Source of the DNA: DASYQD01 sp963837455
GTDB lineage: Bacteria > Acidobacteriota > Thermoanaerobaculia > Multivoradales > JAIOJS01
NCBI GenBank assembly: GCA_963837455.1
Contig: CAWINM010000005.1
Coordinates: 1-64,000, forward strand
Length of the DNA stretch: 64,000 bases
Direction: 5' to 3'
The translations under genes were made by a program, and so were the position numbers. Positions within the stretch are counted from its first letter, which is position 1. Each line of letters begins with the position of its first letter. Of the stretch, positions 10,252-18,943 are shown one piece after another. The notes below the pieces were generated by a model, which was not told the DNA's origin, did no database searches, and was given only the letters and a program-made list of their open reading frames with translations.

Positions 10252-11234
10252 GCGGCTCGAGCCGGCGCGCCGCCTGGCGTCGCTTCCGCTCCCGGCTCAC
10301 CGGCGCAGCGATCACGGCGCTGGAGCTCCTGGTGCGACCGCTCCCCTGGCGCACCGCTCAGCGGCTCGGCGCTCTCCTCGGCAGGCTCGCCGCCGTCGTC
10401 GCCCGCCGCGAACGCCGTCGCGCCGAGGAGCACCTCGCCATCGCCTTCCCGCAGCTCTCGCCGGCCGAACGCCGCCGCGTGGCGGTTCGCTGCTTCGCCC
10501 ACCTCGGCACCTCCCTCTTCGAGTGCCTGAAGCTGCTCAGTCTCGACGCCACCCAGGTGGCGCCGTGGACCGAGATCGAGGGGGCCGAGGTGCTCGCGGA
10601 GCTGCGGCGCGCCGGCCGCCGCATCCTCCTGCTGATGAACCACTGCGGCAACTGGGAAATGCTCGCACCGGTGCTGGCGCGGCTCGCCGTCCCTGCAAGT
10701 GGGCTGGCGCGGCAGCAGGACGACCCCGGCTTCGACCGCCTCATGATCCGCTTGCGGGCACACTTCGGCGCCGGCACGGTGTCGCGGGGCACCCCCGGCT
10801 CCGCCCGCGAGCTGCTCCGCACCCTCCGCGGCGGGGGCGCCCTGGCGATTCTCATCGACCAGGACACCAGGGTCGAGGGCACCTGGGTCCCGTTCTTCGG
10901 TCGCCCCGCCTACACGCCGCTGGCGGCGGCCCAGCTGGCGCACCGCCACGGGCTCGCCGTCGTGCCCTCCTTCGCCGAGCGCCTCCCCGACGGCCGGCAC
11001 CGGGTGCGCTTCTGCCCGCCGCTGTCGCTCCCCGCCGACCCGGTGGCCGCCACCGCGGCGATGACCCAGGTCATCGAGGAGCAGATCCGCCGCCGCCCCG
11101 AGCAGTGGGTGTGGATGCACCGCCGCTGGCGCCGGCAGCCACCCGCGGCGCCGGCCGCTGCTGCGACGGTGACGGCCGCCAAGAGGGGTGCGGACGCGAC
11201 GCCCCCGGCGCCGGCTCGCGACGGCGACGCATGA
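10248..11234 (+). CDS. lpxL: Lipid A biosynthesis acyltransferase, LpxL/HtrB family
   Basis: A 328-residue inner-membrane acyltransferase that adds a secondary acyl chain to KDO-lipid IVA, following directly from KDO supply. The active-site H-x4-D/E motif is NHCGNWE (His132, Glu137). Further family blocks are LAILIDQDTR followed by VPFFGRPAYTP, and the C-terminal QWVWMHRRW. A hydrophobic N-terminal segment around residues 20-50 would anchor it. The start ATG overlaps the kdsC stop. The last 25 residues are low-complexity Ala/Thr and probably dispensable. Which acyl position it uses is not visible. Confidence 0.92.
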   Translation: MSGSSRRAAWRRFRSRLTGAAITALELLVRPLPWRTAQRLGALLGRLAAVVARRERRRAEEHLAIAFPQLSPAERRRVAVRCFAHLGTSLFECLKLLSLDATQVAPWTEIEGAEVLAELRRAGRRILLLMNHCGNWEMLAPVLARLAVPASGLARQQDDPGFDRLMIRLRAHFGAGTVSRGTPGSARELLRTLRGGGALAILIDQDTRVEGTWVPFFGRPAYTPLAAAQLAHRHGLAVVPSFAERLPDGRHRVRFCPPLSLPADPVAATAAMTQVIEEQIRRRPEQWVWMHRRWRRQPPAAPAAAATVTAAKRGADATPPAPARDGDA

Positions 11235-11400
11235 CGGGCGTCGCTTGCTACAGTCGCCGGTGATGGCAGCAGGCCTCGCCCGGCGCGCCGTGGGGGTCGT
11301 TCTCGGGACGCAGGGTGTCGCGCGCACGGCGTTGCGATCGACATCGTCCCCGCGATCCTCGGTCCCCGGCAGTGGCGGCGGCAGCGACAGCCTCCGCGGC

Positions 11401-13416
11401 GTGACGCCGATCGCCGCGCTCGTCGCCGCCGCGGCGCTCGCCGGCGCGCTGCTGGTGGCGGGCTGCGTCGACGCCGGCAGCGAGGACGACGTGGCGGGAG
11501 CCGCGGACGCCTCCCACGGCGCCGCCGTCAGCGAGAGCGACGGCCGCACCCAGGCCGGCCAGCAAGACGCGCGGCGTGTCGGGCTCCCGCCGTCGACCTT
11601 CGCAGGCGATGCGTTCGCCTCGCCGACACCCGGCTGGCTGCGCGTCGACCTCTGGTCCACGCCGCCCGAGCTGCTGCGCGGGCGCCCCGGCGCCTTCGCC
11701 TCGGTGCTGGGGCGGCAGGCGGCCGACCTGGCCCCGCTTCCCTCCCCTGCCGGCGCGCCACCAGGGGGCGCCGTGCTTACCGCCCCGCGGGCGCGCGCCC
11801 TCCGCCAGCAGGCCTCGACGCTGCAGTGGAGGCTCCACCTCGGCGACGAGCCCTACCTCGCCTTTACACCCTTCGCCGACACTCCACCCTGCCCGGCCAC
11901 CGCCACCGTGGCGATGACCTCTCCCGAGGGGAAGCCGCGGATCCTGTGGAGCCAGCCGACGCCACGCGCGCCCTGGCCCGCCGGGCCCGAGGTGGTGGTC
12001 GACCTCGGACCGTGGGCGGGTCACGACGTGGCGTTGCAGCTCGACGTGCGCCACGGCCGCAACGCCTACCGCTCCTGCGCCATGCTGTGGGGCAACCCCG
12101 AGGTGGTGAGCCGCCAGCTGGCGCCGCTGCCGCGGCGCGCCGCGGCGGCGCCGCCCAACATCCTGCTCATCGGCGCCGACACCCTGCGCGCCGACGCCCT
12201 GGGCGCCTGGGGTCGCCGCCCCAGCGTGACGCCGGCGCTCGACGCGCTCGCCGCCGGGAGCGACGTCTGGCTCGACGCCTACTGCACCGTCAACGCCACC
12301 AACCCCAGCTTCGCCTCCATCCACACCGGCCTCTACGCCAGCCACCACGGCGTGCACGACCTCGAGACGCCGCTGCCGGAGGGGCAGGTGACGCTCGCCG
12401 AGCGCCTCGCCGCCGCCGGTTACGACACCGCGGCGGTGTTCGCCGCGCAGCACCTCAACCCCCTGCGCTCCGGCCTGGGCCAGGGGTTCGCCACCGTCGC
12501 CACCGCCGAGGACACCTCCGCCGCCCGCCTCGCCGTCGACCGCGCCATCGACTGGCTGCAGCGACCGCGCGCGCGACCGTTCTTCCTCTGGGTCCACCTC
12601 TTCGACCCCCACACGCCGCACCTGCCGCCGGCGCCCTTCGCCCTCGGCATGCGCGCCGCCACCCCCTTCGGGCTCGGCATCGTCAAGGCGTGGACGCCCT
12701 TCCGCGCCGTCGGCCTGCGCCCCTTCCGCGAGCCCAAGCTCGCCGCCGACCGCGATCTCTACCTGGGCGAGGTGGCCTACCTCGACCGCGAGGTCGATCG
12801 CCTGCTCGGGCTCCTCGACAGCCGCGGGCAGCTCGCCGACACCCTGGTGGCCTTCGTCGCCGACCACGGCGAGAACCTCGAGGACCATGGCATCGCCTAT
12901 CGCCACGCCGGGCTGTGGGACACCACCACCCACGTGCCGATGATGATCCGCTGGCCCGAGCCGCCCTCACGCGCCGCCGGCCCGAGCCCCGGGGGACGCC
13001 GGCTCCACGGGCTGGTGCAGACCATCGACCTCTACCCCACCCTGCTCGCCGCCGCCGGGCTACGCCGCCAACCCCACCGACGGCCGCGACCTGCGTACGG
13101 CTGCTCGACGGCGGCCGCGAGGGTCGGCCGGCGGTCTTCGCCGAGCAAGCGGATGGCAAGGGCGCCGCCGTGCGCACCGCCCAGTGGCGCTACTTCGTCT
13201 CCACCGGCAGCCACCTGGTGGCCGACGGCGCCTATCTCTACGACGAAGCCCACGACCCCGGCGGAGCTCACCAACCTCGCCGGCAAGCGGCTCGGGGAGG
13301 AGCTCGAGCTGCGCGCGCTGCTCGCCGGCTGGCTGCGCGGCGGTCGCGTCGAGGCGCCGGCCGCCCATCTCACGCCCGAGGAAGCGGCGGCGCTGCGCGC
13401 CCTCGGCTACGACTGA
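11401..13416 (+). CDS. Sulfatase-fold lipoprotein, frame-shifted near its C-terminus
   Basis: A secreted alkaline-phosphatase-fold hydrolase or transferase. The GTG at 11401 gives a clean lipoprotein signal peptide ending LLVAGC; an earlier in-frame ATG at 11263 would bury it. The catalytic domain starts at NILLIGADTLRADALG with the metal-binding Asp, and FVADHGENLEDHG supplies the second metal site. The nucleophile segment reads NATNPSFASIHTGLY: Thr takes the place of the Cys/Ser that sulfatases convert to formylglycine, and the following Arg is Phe. That resembles phosphoethanolamine or phosphoglycerol transferases more than true sulfatases. Between about 13058 and 13263 the coding frame changes three times by +1, returning to the original frame at the end (GELTNLAGK), so the given translation is wrong over roughly 65 residues. 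Confidence 0.8.
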   Translation: MTPIAALVAAAALAGALLVAGCVDAGSEDDVAGAADASHGAAVSESDGRTQAGQQDARRVGLPPSTFAGDAFASPTPGWLRVDLWSTPPELLRGRPGAFASVLGRQAADLAPLPSPAGAPPGGAVLTAPRARALRQQASTLQWRLHLGDEPYLAFTPFADTPPCPATATVAMTSPEGKPRILWSQPTPRAPWPAGPEVVVDLGPWAGHDVALQLDVRHGRNAYRSCAMLWGNPEVVSRQLAPLPRRAAAAPPNILLIGADTLRADALGAWGRRPSVTPALDALAAGSDVWLDAYCTVNATNPSFASIHTGLYASHHGVHDLETPLPEGQVTLAERLAAAGYDTAAVFAAQHLNPLRSGLGQGFATVATAEDTSAARLAVDRAIDWLQRPRARPFFLWVHLFDPHTPHLPPAPFALGMRAATPFGLGIVKAWTPFRAVGLRPFREPKLAADRDLYLGEVAYLDREVDRLLGLLDSRGQLADTLVAFVADHGENLEDHGIAYRHAGLWDTTTHVPMMIRWPEPPSRAAGPSPGGRRLHGLVQTIDLYPTLLAAAGLRRQPHRRPRPAYGCSTAAARVGRRSSPSKRMARAPPCAPPSGATSSPPAATWWPTAPISTTKPTTPAELTNLAGKRLGEELELRALLAGWLRGGRVEAPAAHLTPEEAAALRALGYD

Positions 13417-13491
13417 ACGTCGGGCGACGAGCAGGGCCGGCTGCAGAGCTTAGATGGCTGCGGGCGCGCGCGCGGCGGGGCACGCCGCGCC

Positions 13492-14373
13492 TCAAGTGAA
13501 GGCGGTCTCCCCCTCCTCTTCGTCCTCGGCGGCGCGCAGCGCGGCGCGCGCCCTGGCGCGGCCCACCAGCGCCGCGGCGGCGATGCCGAGCAGGTAGAGC
13601 CCCAGCGTCGGCACCGCGAAGAGGCAGAGGTTGAAGACGTCCGAGGTGGGCGTGATGATCGCCGCCACGACGAAGATGACGAGCACCGCGTAGCGGAAGT
13701 TGCGCAGCAGGAAGCGCGGTGTCACCAGCCCCACCCGGGCGAGGAAGACGATCACCAGCGGCAGCTCGAACATCAGCGACAGGCCGAGGATCACCGTCAT
13801 CAGGAAGCTCAGGTAGTTCGGCCCCGAGATGCTGGGGGTGAACTCGCGGCCGACGTCGAGCAGGAACTTCACCGCGAAGGGAAACGCGACGTAGTAGGCG
13901 AAGGCGCCGCCGGAGAAGAAGAGCACCGTTCCCGAGACGATGAAGGCGCCCGTGTAGTAGCGCTCCCGAGAGTACAGGCCGGGGCGGATGAAGCACCAGA
14001 GCTGGTAGAGGATCACCGGGGCGGTGAGGAACACCGCCGCCAGCAGCGCCACCTTGATGTAGAGCATGAAGGCGTCGGTAACCCCCAGCATCACCAGCCG
14101 CTGCCCCTTGGGCAGGGCGTGGTAGGCGGGCTCGGCGAGGAAGTGGAAGATGTCCTCCACCTTCCACCAGCAGAGCGCGGCGGCGATGGCGAGCGCGGCG
14201 ATCGCCTTGGTGAGGCGCGAGCGCAGCTCCTCGAGGTGCTCGAGCAGGCTCATGCTCGGCAGCTCCTCCGGCTGGCGCGACGCTGCCGCCGGTCGCCGGC
14301 TCGAGCGCGCGACCGCCTCCGCCGCCGGGCGCACCTCGGGCGCGCTCGTCGGCTCGTCGGACGGCTCGGTCAT
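13492..14373 (-). CDS. tatC: Twin-arginine translocase subunit TatC
   Basis: TatC is the multispanning membrane receptor for twin-arginine signal peptides. The 293-residue protein shows the family N-terminal motif LLEHLEELRSRL, six hydrophobic segments, the FxxPxF-like YYVAFPFAVKFLL and the conserved SFLMTVILGLSLMFELP block. The N-terminus (about 40 residues) and C-terminal acidic tail are longer than in E. coli. It follows the TatA/B gene with a four-base start/stop overlap once the tatA frame shift is corrected. The operon runs opposite to the flanking genes. Confidence 0.96.
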   Translation of the reverse strand: MTEPSDEPTSAPEVRPAAEAVARSSRRPAAASRQPEELPSMSLLEHLEELRSRLTKAIAALAIAAALCWWKVEDIFHFLAEPAYHALPKGQRLVMLGVTDAFMLYIKVALLAAVFLTAPVILYQLWCFIRPGLYSRERYYTGAFIVSGTVLFFSGGAFAYYVAFPFAVKFLLDVGREFTPSISGPNYLSFLMTVILGLSLMFELPLVIVFLARVGLVTPRFLLRNFRYAVLVIFVVAAIITPTSDVFNLCLFAVPTLGLYLLGIAAAALVGRARARAALRAAEDEEEGETAFT

Positions 14374-14719
14374 TGGAACTGCGACGGAGTGGTCGCGTCT
14401 GCGGTCTCGACGGACGCACCCTCGGCGGCGCGCTCGGCCAGCGCGGATGGCGCGGCCGCGGCGGGGCCGGCACCGGAGCCGGTGCGGCGGCGGTGACCGC
14501 GGGCCCCGCCGTGCTGGCCGCGGGCGCGGCGGCAGCGAGGCGCGCCGGCGGCTCCTCGATCTCGGTGTTGATCGCCCGCTGCAGCTCGGTCGAGGCGCGG
14601 CGGAACTCCGCGATCCCCTTGCCGAGGGTGCGGCCGATCTGCGGCAGCCGCTTGGGGCCGAAGATCAGCAGCGCGAGGATGAAGATGAAGACGAGCTCGG
14701 GGCCGCCGATGCCGAACAT
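14370..14719 (-). CDS. tatA: TatA/TatB translocase protein, reading frame shifted near its end
   Basis: The product opens with MFGIGGPELVFIFILALLIF, one transmembrane segment, then FGPKRLPQIGRTLG and an amphipathic helix, the TatA/TatB plan. It supplies the pore or docking partner for TatC. In the given frame translation runs out into tatC as a long Pro/Arg-rich nonsense tail. From about 14450 a neighbouring frame reads an Ala/Ser-rich tail ending TTPSQFQ and stops exactly on the tatC start (ATGA overlap). The span 14370-14719 is 350 bases, so one base is missing. I interpret this as a frame-shift error or very recent mutation in an otherwise intact 116-residue protein. Assignment to TatA rather than TatB is uncertain. 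Confidence 0.82.
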
Positions 14720-14886
14720 GACTTCATGATAGCGCGCCCATGCCCCCCCGAAGGGGCGGGGGTGTGACCCGCTCGGCCGGCCGCCCGCGAGAGCGCCCGG
14801 CGGACCCCGGGCGCTCGCCTCCCCGCACTCCCCACCCGCTGGTGTCGCTCCGCATCTGCCAACTCACTGCACTTGAAACCGGATGC

Positions 14887-14892
14887 TATGAT
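14887..14892 (+). promoter_or_regulatory. Extended -10-like element close to the S41 protease start
   Basis: TGC-TATGAT lies only eight bases before the ATG at 14901 and matches an extended -10 promoter element. If used, the transcript would start at or next to the ATG and be leaderless. No good -35 is visible. Weak prediction. Confidence 0.3.
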
Positions 14893-14900
14893 CGGCCCCT

Positions 14901-16538
14901 ATGCGTCGACCCTGGCGAATCGCGGCAGCCGTGCTCTTCGTCGTCACCCTCCTCGCCGGCGCCCTCTTCGGCGACCGTCTCCTGGCCCTCTCCGACAACG
15001 CCCGCGACGGCCTGCGCCAGTACACCGAGCTGGTCGAAGCCGTGCACTCCCACTACGGCGCCGAGGTGAGCTACAAGGACGTCGTCTACTCCTCGATCAA
15101 CGGCATGCTGCGCCAGCTCGACCCGCACACCAACTTCCTGCCGCCCGAGGCCTACGCGCGGATGCGCGACCGCCAGCAGAGCAGCTTTTTCGGGCTCGGC
15201 ATCCTCGTCGGCATGCGCGACAACAAGCTCACCGTCATCTCGCCGCTCGAGGGCACGCCCGCCTCGCGCATGGGCATCCGCGCCGGCGACATCATCACCG
15301 CCATCGAGGGGGAGCCCACCGACTCGATGCCCATCGACGACGCGGTGATGAAGCTCAAGGGTCCCAAGGACACCGAGGTCACCATCACCATCGCGCGCCG
15401 CGGCGTCAGCACGCCGCTCGAGATGACCATCAAGCGCGCCGAGATCCCGCTCACCACCGTGCGCTACGTGATGATGATCGCCCCCGGCACGGGCTACTTC
15501 CGGGTCACCGAGTTCTCGCGCTCGACCGGCAAGGAGGTCGCCGACGCCATCGCCAGCCTGCGCGCCCAGGGCATGCAGCGGCTGCTGCTCGACCTGCGCA
15601 ACAACGGCGGCGGCCTGCTCGACCAGGCGATCGCGGTGGCCGACCAGTTCGTGCCCGAGGGCTCGCTGATCGTCGAGACCAAGGGGCGCATCCGCGACTC
15701 CTTCCACAAGTACAAGGCCGAGGGGGAGCACCGCCCGCTCGACCTGCCCCTCGTGGTGCTCGTCAACAGCGGCTCGGCCTCCGCCTCCGAGATCCTCACC
15801 GGCGCCATCCAGGACCACGATGTCGGCGTCGTCGCCGGCACCCCGACGTGGGGCAAGGGCCTCGTGCAGACCGTCTACGGTCTCCCCTACGACGGGGCCC
15901 TCGCCCTCACCACGGCGCAGTACTACACGCCGTCGGGGCGCCTCATCCAGCGCGACTACTCCTCGGTTTACGACTACTACGCGCACGGCGACGGCATCGA
16001 CGAGGACGGCGAGGACACCTCCAGCGGCCAGCTCGAGCTGCCGCATGGCGACGATCCCGTCTTCTACACCGACCTCGGCCGCAAGGTCTACGGCGGCGGC
16101 GGCATCACCCCCGACGTGCTGGTGCACCCCGAGGAGTCCCCCGAGCTGCTGCAGTTCCTCGAGGCGCGCAACGCCTTCTTCGAGTTCGGCGTCGAGTACA
16201 CCAACAGCCACCAGGTCACCGACCCCAACTGGTCGCCCGACCCCGGCGTGATCAAGGACTTCGAGCGCTGGGTCAAGGCGCAGGGGATGGTCGACGACGA
16301 GGGCGACCTCGAGAAGGGGCTCGAGGACGAGGCCACGCGCCGCGAGGTGCTCGCCCGGCTGCGCGCCGAGATCTTCAACGCCACCCTCGGCAACGACGTC
16401 CGCTACCGCGTGCTCGCCGAGGGCGACCACCAGATCCAGCAGGCCCTCGGCCTCTTCGGCAAGGCCAGCGACCTCTTGGCCATGCGCAAGAGCGGCAAGG
16501 GCGGCGACACCCACGTCGCCGCGGGCTCGAGCAGGTAA
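14901..16538 (+). CDS. S41 family C-terminal processing peptidase
   Basis: A CtpA/Prc-type serine protease acting in the periplasm. An N-terminal signal anchor (AAAVLFVVTLLAGALFG) is followed by a PDZ domain (FFGLGILVGMRDNKLTVISP, then PASRMGIRAGDII) and the catalytic S41 domain. The Ser/Lys dyad is visible as Ser294 in GSASASEILTG and Lys319 in WGKGLVQTVYG. The 545-residue length fits the CtpA subfamily with a C-terminal extension of unknown role. Such proteases trim or degrade periplasmic proteins. It is monocistronic and ends at a strong terminator. Confidence 0.93.
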   Translation: MRRPWRIAAAVLFVVTLLAGALFGDRLLALSDNARDGLRQYTELVEAVHSHYGAEVSYKDVVYSSINGMLRQLDPHTNFLPPEAYARMRDRQQSSFFGLGILVGMRDNKLTVISPLEGTPASRMGIRAGDIITAIEGEPTDSMPIDDAVMKLKGPKDTEVTITIARRGVSTPLEMTIKRAEIPLTTVRYVMMIAPGTGYFRVTEFSRSTGKEVADAIASLRAQGMQRLLLDLRNNGGGLLDQAIAVADQFVPEGSLIVETKGRIRDSFHKYKAEGEHRPLDLPLVVLVNSGSASASEILTGAIQDHDVGVVAGTPTWGKGLVQTVYGLPYDGALALTTAQYYTPSGRLIQRDYSSVYDYYAHGDGIDEDGEDTSSGQLELPHGDDPVFYTDLGRKVYGGGGITPDVLVHPEESPELLQFLEARNAFFEFGVEYTNSHQVTDPNWSPDPGVIKDFERWVKAQGMVDDEGDLEKGLEDEATRREVLARLRAEIFNATLGNDVRYRVLAEGDHQIQQALGLFGKASDLLAMRKSGKGGDTHVAAGSSR

Positions 16539-16578
16539 CCCCCACACCGACCGCAACCACCTGAGGGGTGGATGAGCG

Positions 16579-16612
16579 GGCCCGCTCCTCGCGCGAGGGG
16601 CGGGCCTTTTTT
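16579..16612 (+). terminator. Rho-independent terminator after the S41 protease gene
   Basis: GGCCCGC-T-CCTC-GCGC-GAGG-G-GCGGGCC followed by six T. The stem is nearly perfect (11 GC-rich pairs with one internal mismatch) and the loop is four bases. It lies 41 bases after the protease stop. Confidence 0.9.
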
Positions 16613-16675
16613 GCACCCGTGCAGCGAGGGGTTCGATGTCTGGACCCGGGTGCAGGCCTCCGCCCGCGAGCGGGC

Positions 16676-16864
16676 TCAGTGCTTCCGGCGGGTCTCCTTC
16701 CTGCGCGCGTCGCGAGCGCGACCGTCGCGCTCCTGCAGCAGGCCGAGGAGCTGATTGCGACTGCCCTCGATCCGGTCGGCGTCGTCGTTCTGTTGACGAC
16801 CCCATCGCTGCTGGAGGAGGCCTCGCAGCTGCTTCCACTTGCCTTCTAGGATGTCCATGTTCAC
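16676..16864 (-). CDS. CsbD-like small stress protein
   Basis: A 62-residue charged protein beginning MNMDILEGKWKQLRGLLQQR, which matches the CsbD/YjbJ family signature (MN-D-EGKWKQL-G--K-KWG), followed by the second family block DRIEGSRNQLLGLLQERDG. CsbD-type proteins are abundant under general stress in many bacteria; their molecular function is unknown. A second ATG two codons in could also be the start. It lies alone, converging on the S41 protease terminator. Confidence 0.8.
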   Translation of the reverse strand: MNMDILEGKWKQLRGLLQQRWGRQQNDDADRIEGSRNQLLGLLQERDGRARDARRKETRRKH

Positions 16865-17136
16865 CGAGGCTTTTCCTCCGGCCGGGATGTCCGGCCTAGC
16901 TCACGTCCGCTCGTGCTCCGCAGCAGATGCCAGGCCCGACGCCGGCTGCGTCAGCGGCCCGCACCCACCAGTAGACGACGAACGACGCCGAGAGTCACCG
17001 TGCGAAGGCCGACACCGTACCTACCCCGAGAGGGGGGGCGCTCCCCCAATTCCCCGGGGCGAGATGCGCCACCCGACGACGGAGGTACCGGCAGGGCGGC
17101 CGGGCGCCATCCTCCAATCCGCTGGAGGCGCCGCGC

Positions 17137-18711
17137 CTACTCGACGCCCTGGGTGAGCTTCTTGACCAGTGGGCTCACCAGCAGCGCCACCAGGCCCGAG
17201 CCGCCGATGATCCACGCCACGGTGCGGAAGAGGTCTGCGGGCGCCAGCGTCTCGAGCCTTCCCGCCACCAGCCCGGCGATGAGGTTGCCGAGCGCCGCGG
17301 CCACGAACCACACGCCCATCATCTGCCCGACGCGGTCGCGCGGCGCCAGCTTGGTGAACGACGACAGCCCCACCGGCGACAGCGACAGCTCGCCGCAGGT
17401 ATGGAGGAAGTAGGTCACCACCAGCCAGGCCATCGTCACCGGGTGCTCCTTGGTGGCGTTGGCGGCGCCCCACGCCAGCACCAGGAAGCCGGCCGCCAGC
17501 CCGATCAGACCGAGCGCGAACTTGAGCGGGATCGATGGGTTGGCGTGCCGCCGCGCCAGCCACGTCCACAGCCAGCCAAAGATCGGCGCGAAGACGATGA
17601 TGAAGAACGGGTTGACGTTCTGCAGCCAGCCGGTGGGGAGCTCCCAGCCGAAGAGGTGGCGCTCGGTGAGGTCGCGGGCGAAGAGGTTGAGCGACGAGCC
17701 CGCCTGCTCGAACCCCGACCAGAAGATCGCCGCCAGGATGAACAGCCAGAACATCACCACGATGCGTTTCTTTTCCACCGTGCCGTAGCCGCCGGCGAGC
17801 AGCAGATAGACGAAGTAGAGGATGGCGAGGGCGATGATCACGTAACCGAGCCCCTTGGCCACCGCCGTCAGCGAGAGGGCGAGCGTGCCGTTGAGGCCGA
17901 GGAAGACGAAGATGGCAACCACCAGGACCACCCCGCCGAGGATCAGGGAGAAATTGCGGGTGCGGGTGGCAAGCACCGACGGCGAGTCCTCGCTGTGGAG
18001 AAGCCCGGCGCTGCCGAGCCGCTTCTCGCCCAGCCTGTACTGCACGAGCCCGAAGAGCATGCCGAAGCCCGCCGCCGAGAACCCCCAGTGCCAGTTGATC
18101 TTCTCGCCCAGCGTGCTGCACACGAACGGCCCGGCGACGGCGCCGAAGTTGATGCCCATGTAGTAAACCGAGAAGCCGGCGTCGCGCCGCGCCCCGCCCT
18201 CGGGGTAGAGGTCGCCGACGATGGTGCTGATGTTGGGCTTGAGCAGCCCGGTACCGAGCACGATGAGCATCAACCCGGTGTAGAAGGTCGGCACCCCGGG
18301 CAGCCCGACCAGCGGCCCGGCGATGGTGAAGTGGCCGGCGGCGATCAGGCAGCCGCCGACGAACACCGCCTTGCGCTGCCCCCACAGCTTGTCCGCCACC
18401 CAACCGCCGGGCAGCGCCAGCAGGTAGACCATCGAGGTGTAGAGACCGTAGATCGCGGCCGCCTTCTCGACCTGGAACCCCAGACCGCCGTTGGCGATCG
18501 CCACCGGCGCCGTCATGAACAGCACCAGCAGGGCGCGCATCCCGTAGTAGGAGAGCCGCTCCCACATCTCGGTGAAGAACAGCGTCGACAGCCCCGCCGG
18601 GTGCCCGAACCAGGTCCCCACCTGGGGATGCTGCAGCGGCGGCTGATCGGTGGTCGTCGCCGCGATCTCCACCGCCTCCTGGTAAGGCTCCTTGTGCGGG
18701 CCGTCGCTCAT
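17137..18711 (-). CDS. POT/PTR family proton-coupled di-/tripeptide transporter
   Basis: A 12-TM or larger major facilitator transporter that takes up small peptides with protons. The POT hallmark ExxER is present as EMWERLSYYG at the start of helix 1. GTGLLKPNISTIVGDLY is the second PTR signature, and SVYYMGINFGA the third. The ATG at 18711 is preferred over the in-frame GTG at 18726 because a Shine-Dalgarno-like GGGAGGTG lies just upstream of the ATG. The product is about 524 residues, typical of DtpT/YjdL-like proteins. No operon partner is evident. Confidence 0.93.
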   Translation of the reverse strand: MSDGPHKEPYQEAVEIAATTTDQPPLQHPQVGTWFGHPAGLSTLFFTEMWERLSYYGMRALLVLFMTAPVAIANGGLGFQVEKAAAIYGLYTSMVYLLALPGGWVADKLWGQRKAVFVGGCLIAAGHFTIAGPLVGLPGVPTFYTGLMLIVLGTGLLKPNISTIVGDLYPEGGARRDAGFSVYYMGINFGAVAGPFVCSTLGEKINWHWGFSAAGFGMLFGLVQYRLGEKRLGSAGLLHSEDSPSVLATRTRNFSLILGGVVLVVAIFVFLGLNGTLALSLTAVAKGLGYVIIALAILYFVYLLLAGGYGTVEKKRIVVMFWLFILAAIFWSGFEQAGSSLNLFARDLTERHLFGWELPTGWLQNVNPFFIIVFAPIFGWLWTWLARRHANPSIPLKFALGLIGLAAGFLVLAWGAANATKEHPVTMAWLVVTYFLHTCGELSLSPVGLSSFTKLAPRDRVGQMMGVWFVAAALGNLIAGLVAGRLETLAPADLFRTVAWIIGGSGLVALLVSPLVKKLTQGVE

Positions 18712-18943
18712 CGCGTCACCTCCCACCTCGGTTGATGCCGCTCGTCAGCGGCGGCGGCGCCGGCGACGGGCGTGCGGGTCAGCAAGAGTGTTGCCGGGAG
18801 GGAAGGATAGTACGGGGCGAGGGGCGAGGGATACCGCCGAGGCCGAACGGGCCCACGGCGGGCCAAACCGGTCACGGCTTCCCCACCGGCGACAGGCAAG
18901 CCCGAGGCGGGGCGCTCGCGGCTTCGCAGCCCAGCCGGTCGCG

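Noticed and set aside
13370..14719. 449-residue minus-strand frame starting as TatA and running through tatC
   Set aside because: Only the first ~90 residues are TatA-like; the rest is Pro/Arg-rich sequence out of frame over tatC and is explained by a one-base deletion.
14873..14892. TTGAAA plus TATGAT as a full sigma-70 promoter
   Set aside because: The spacing is only eight bases; only the extended -10 element is kept as a weak candidate.
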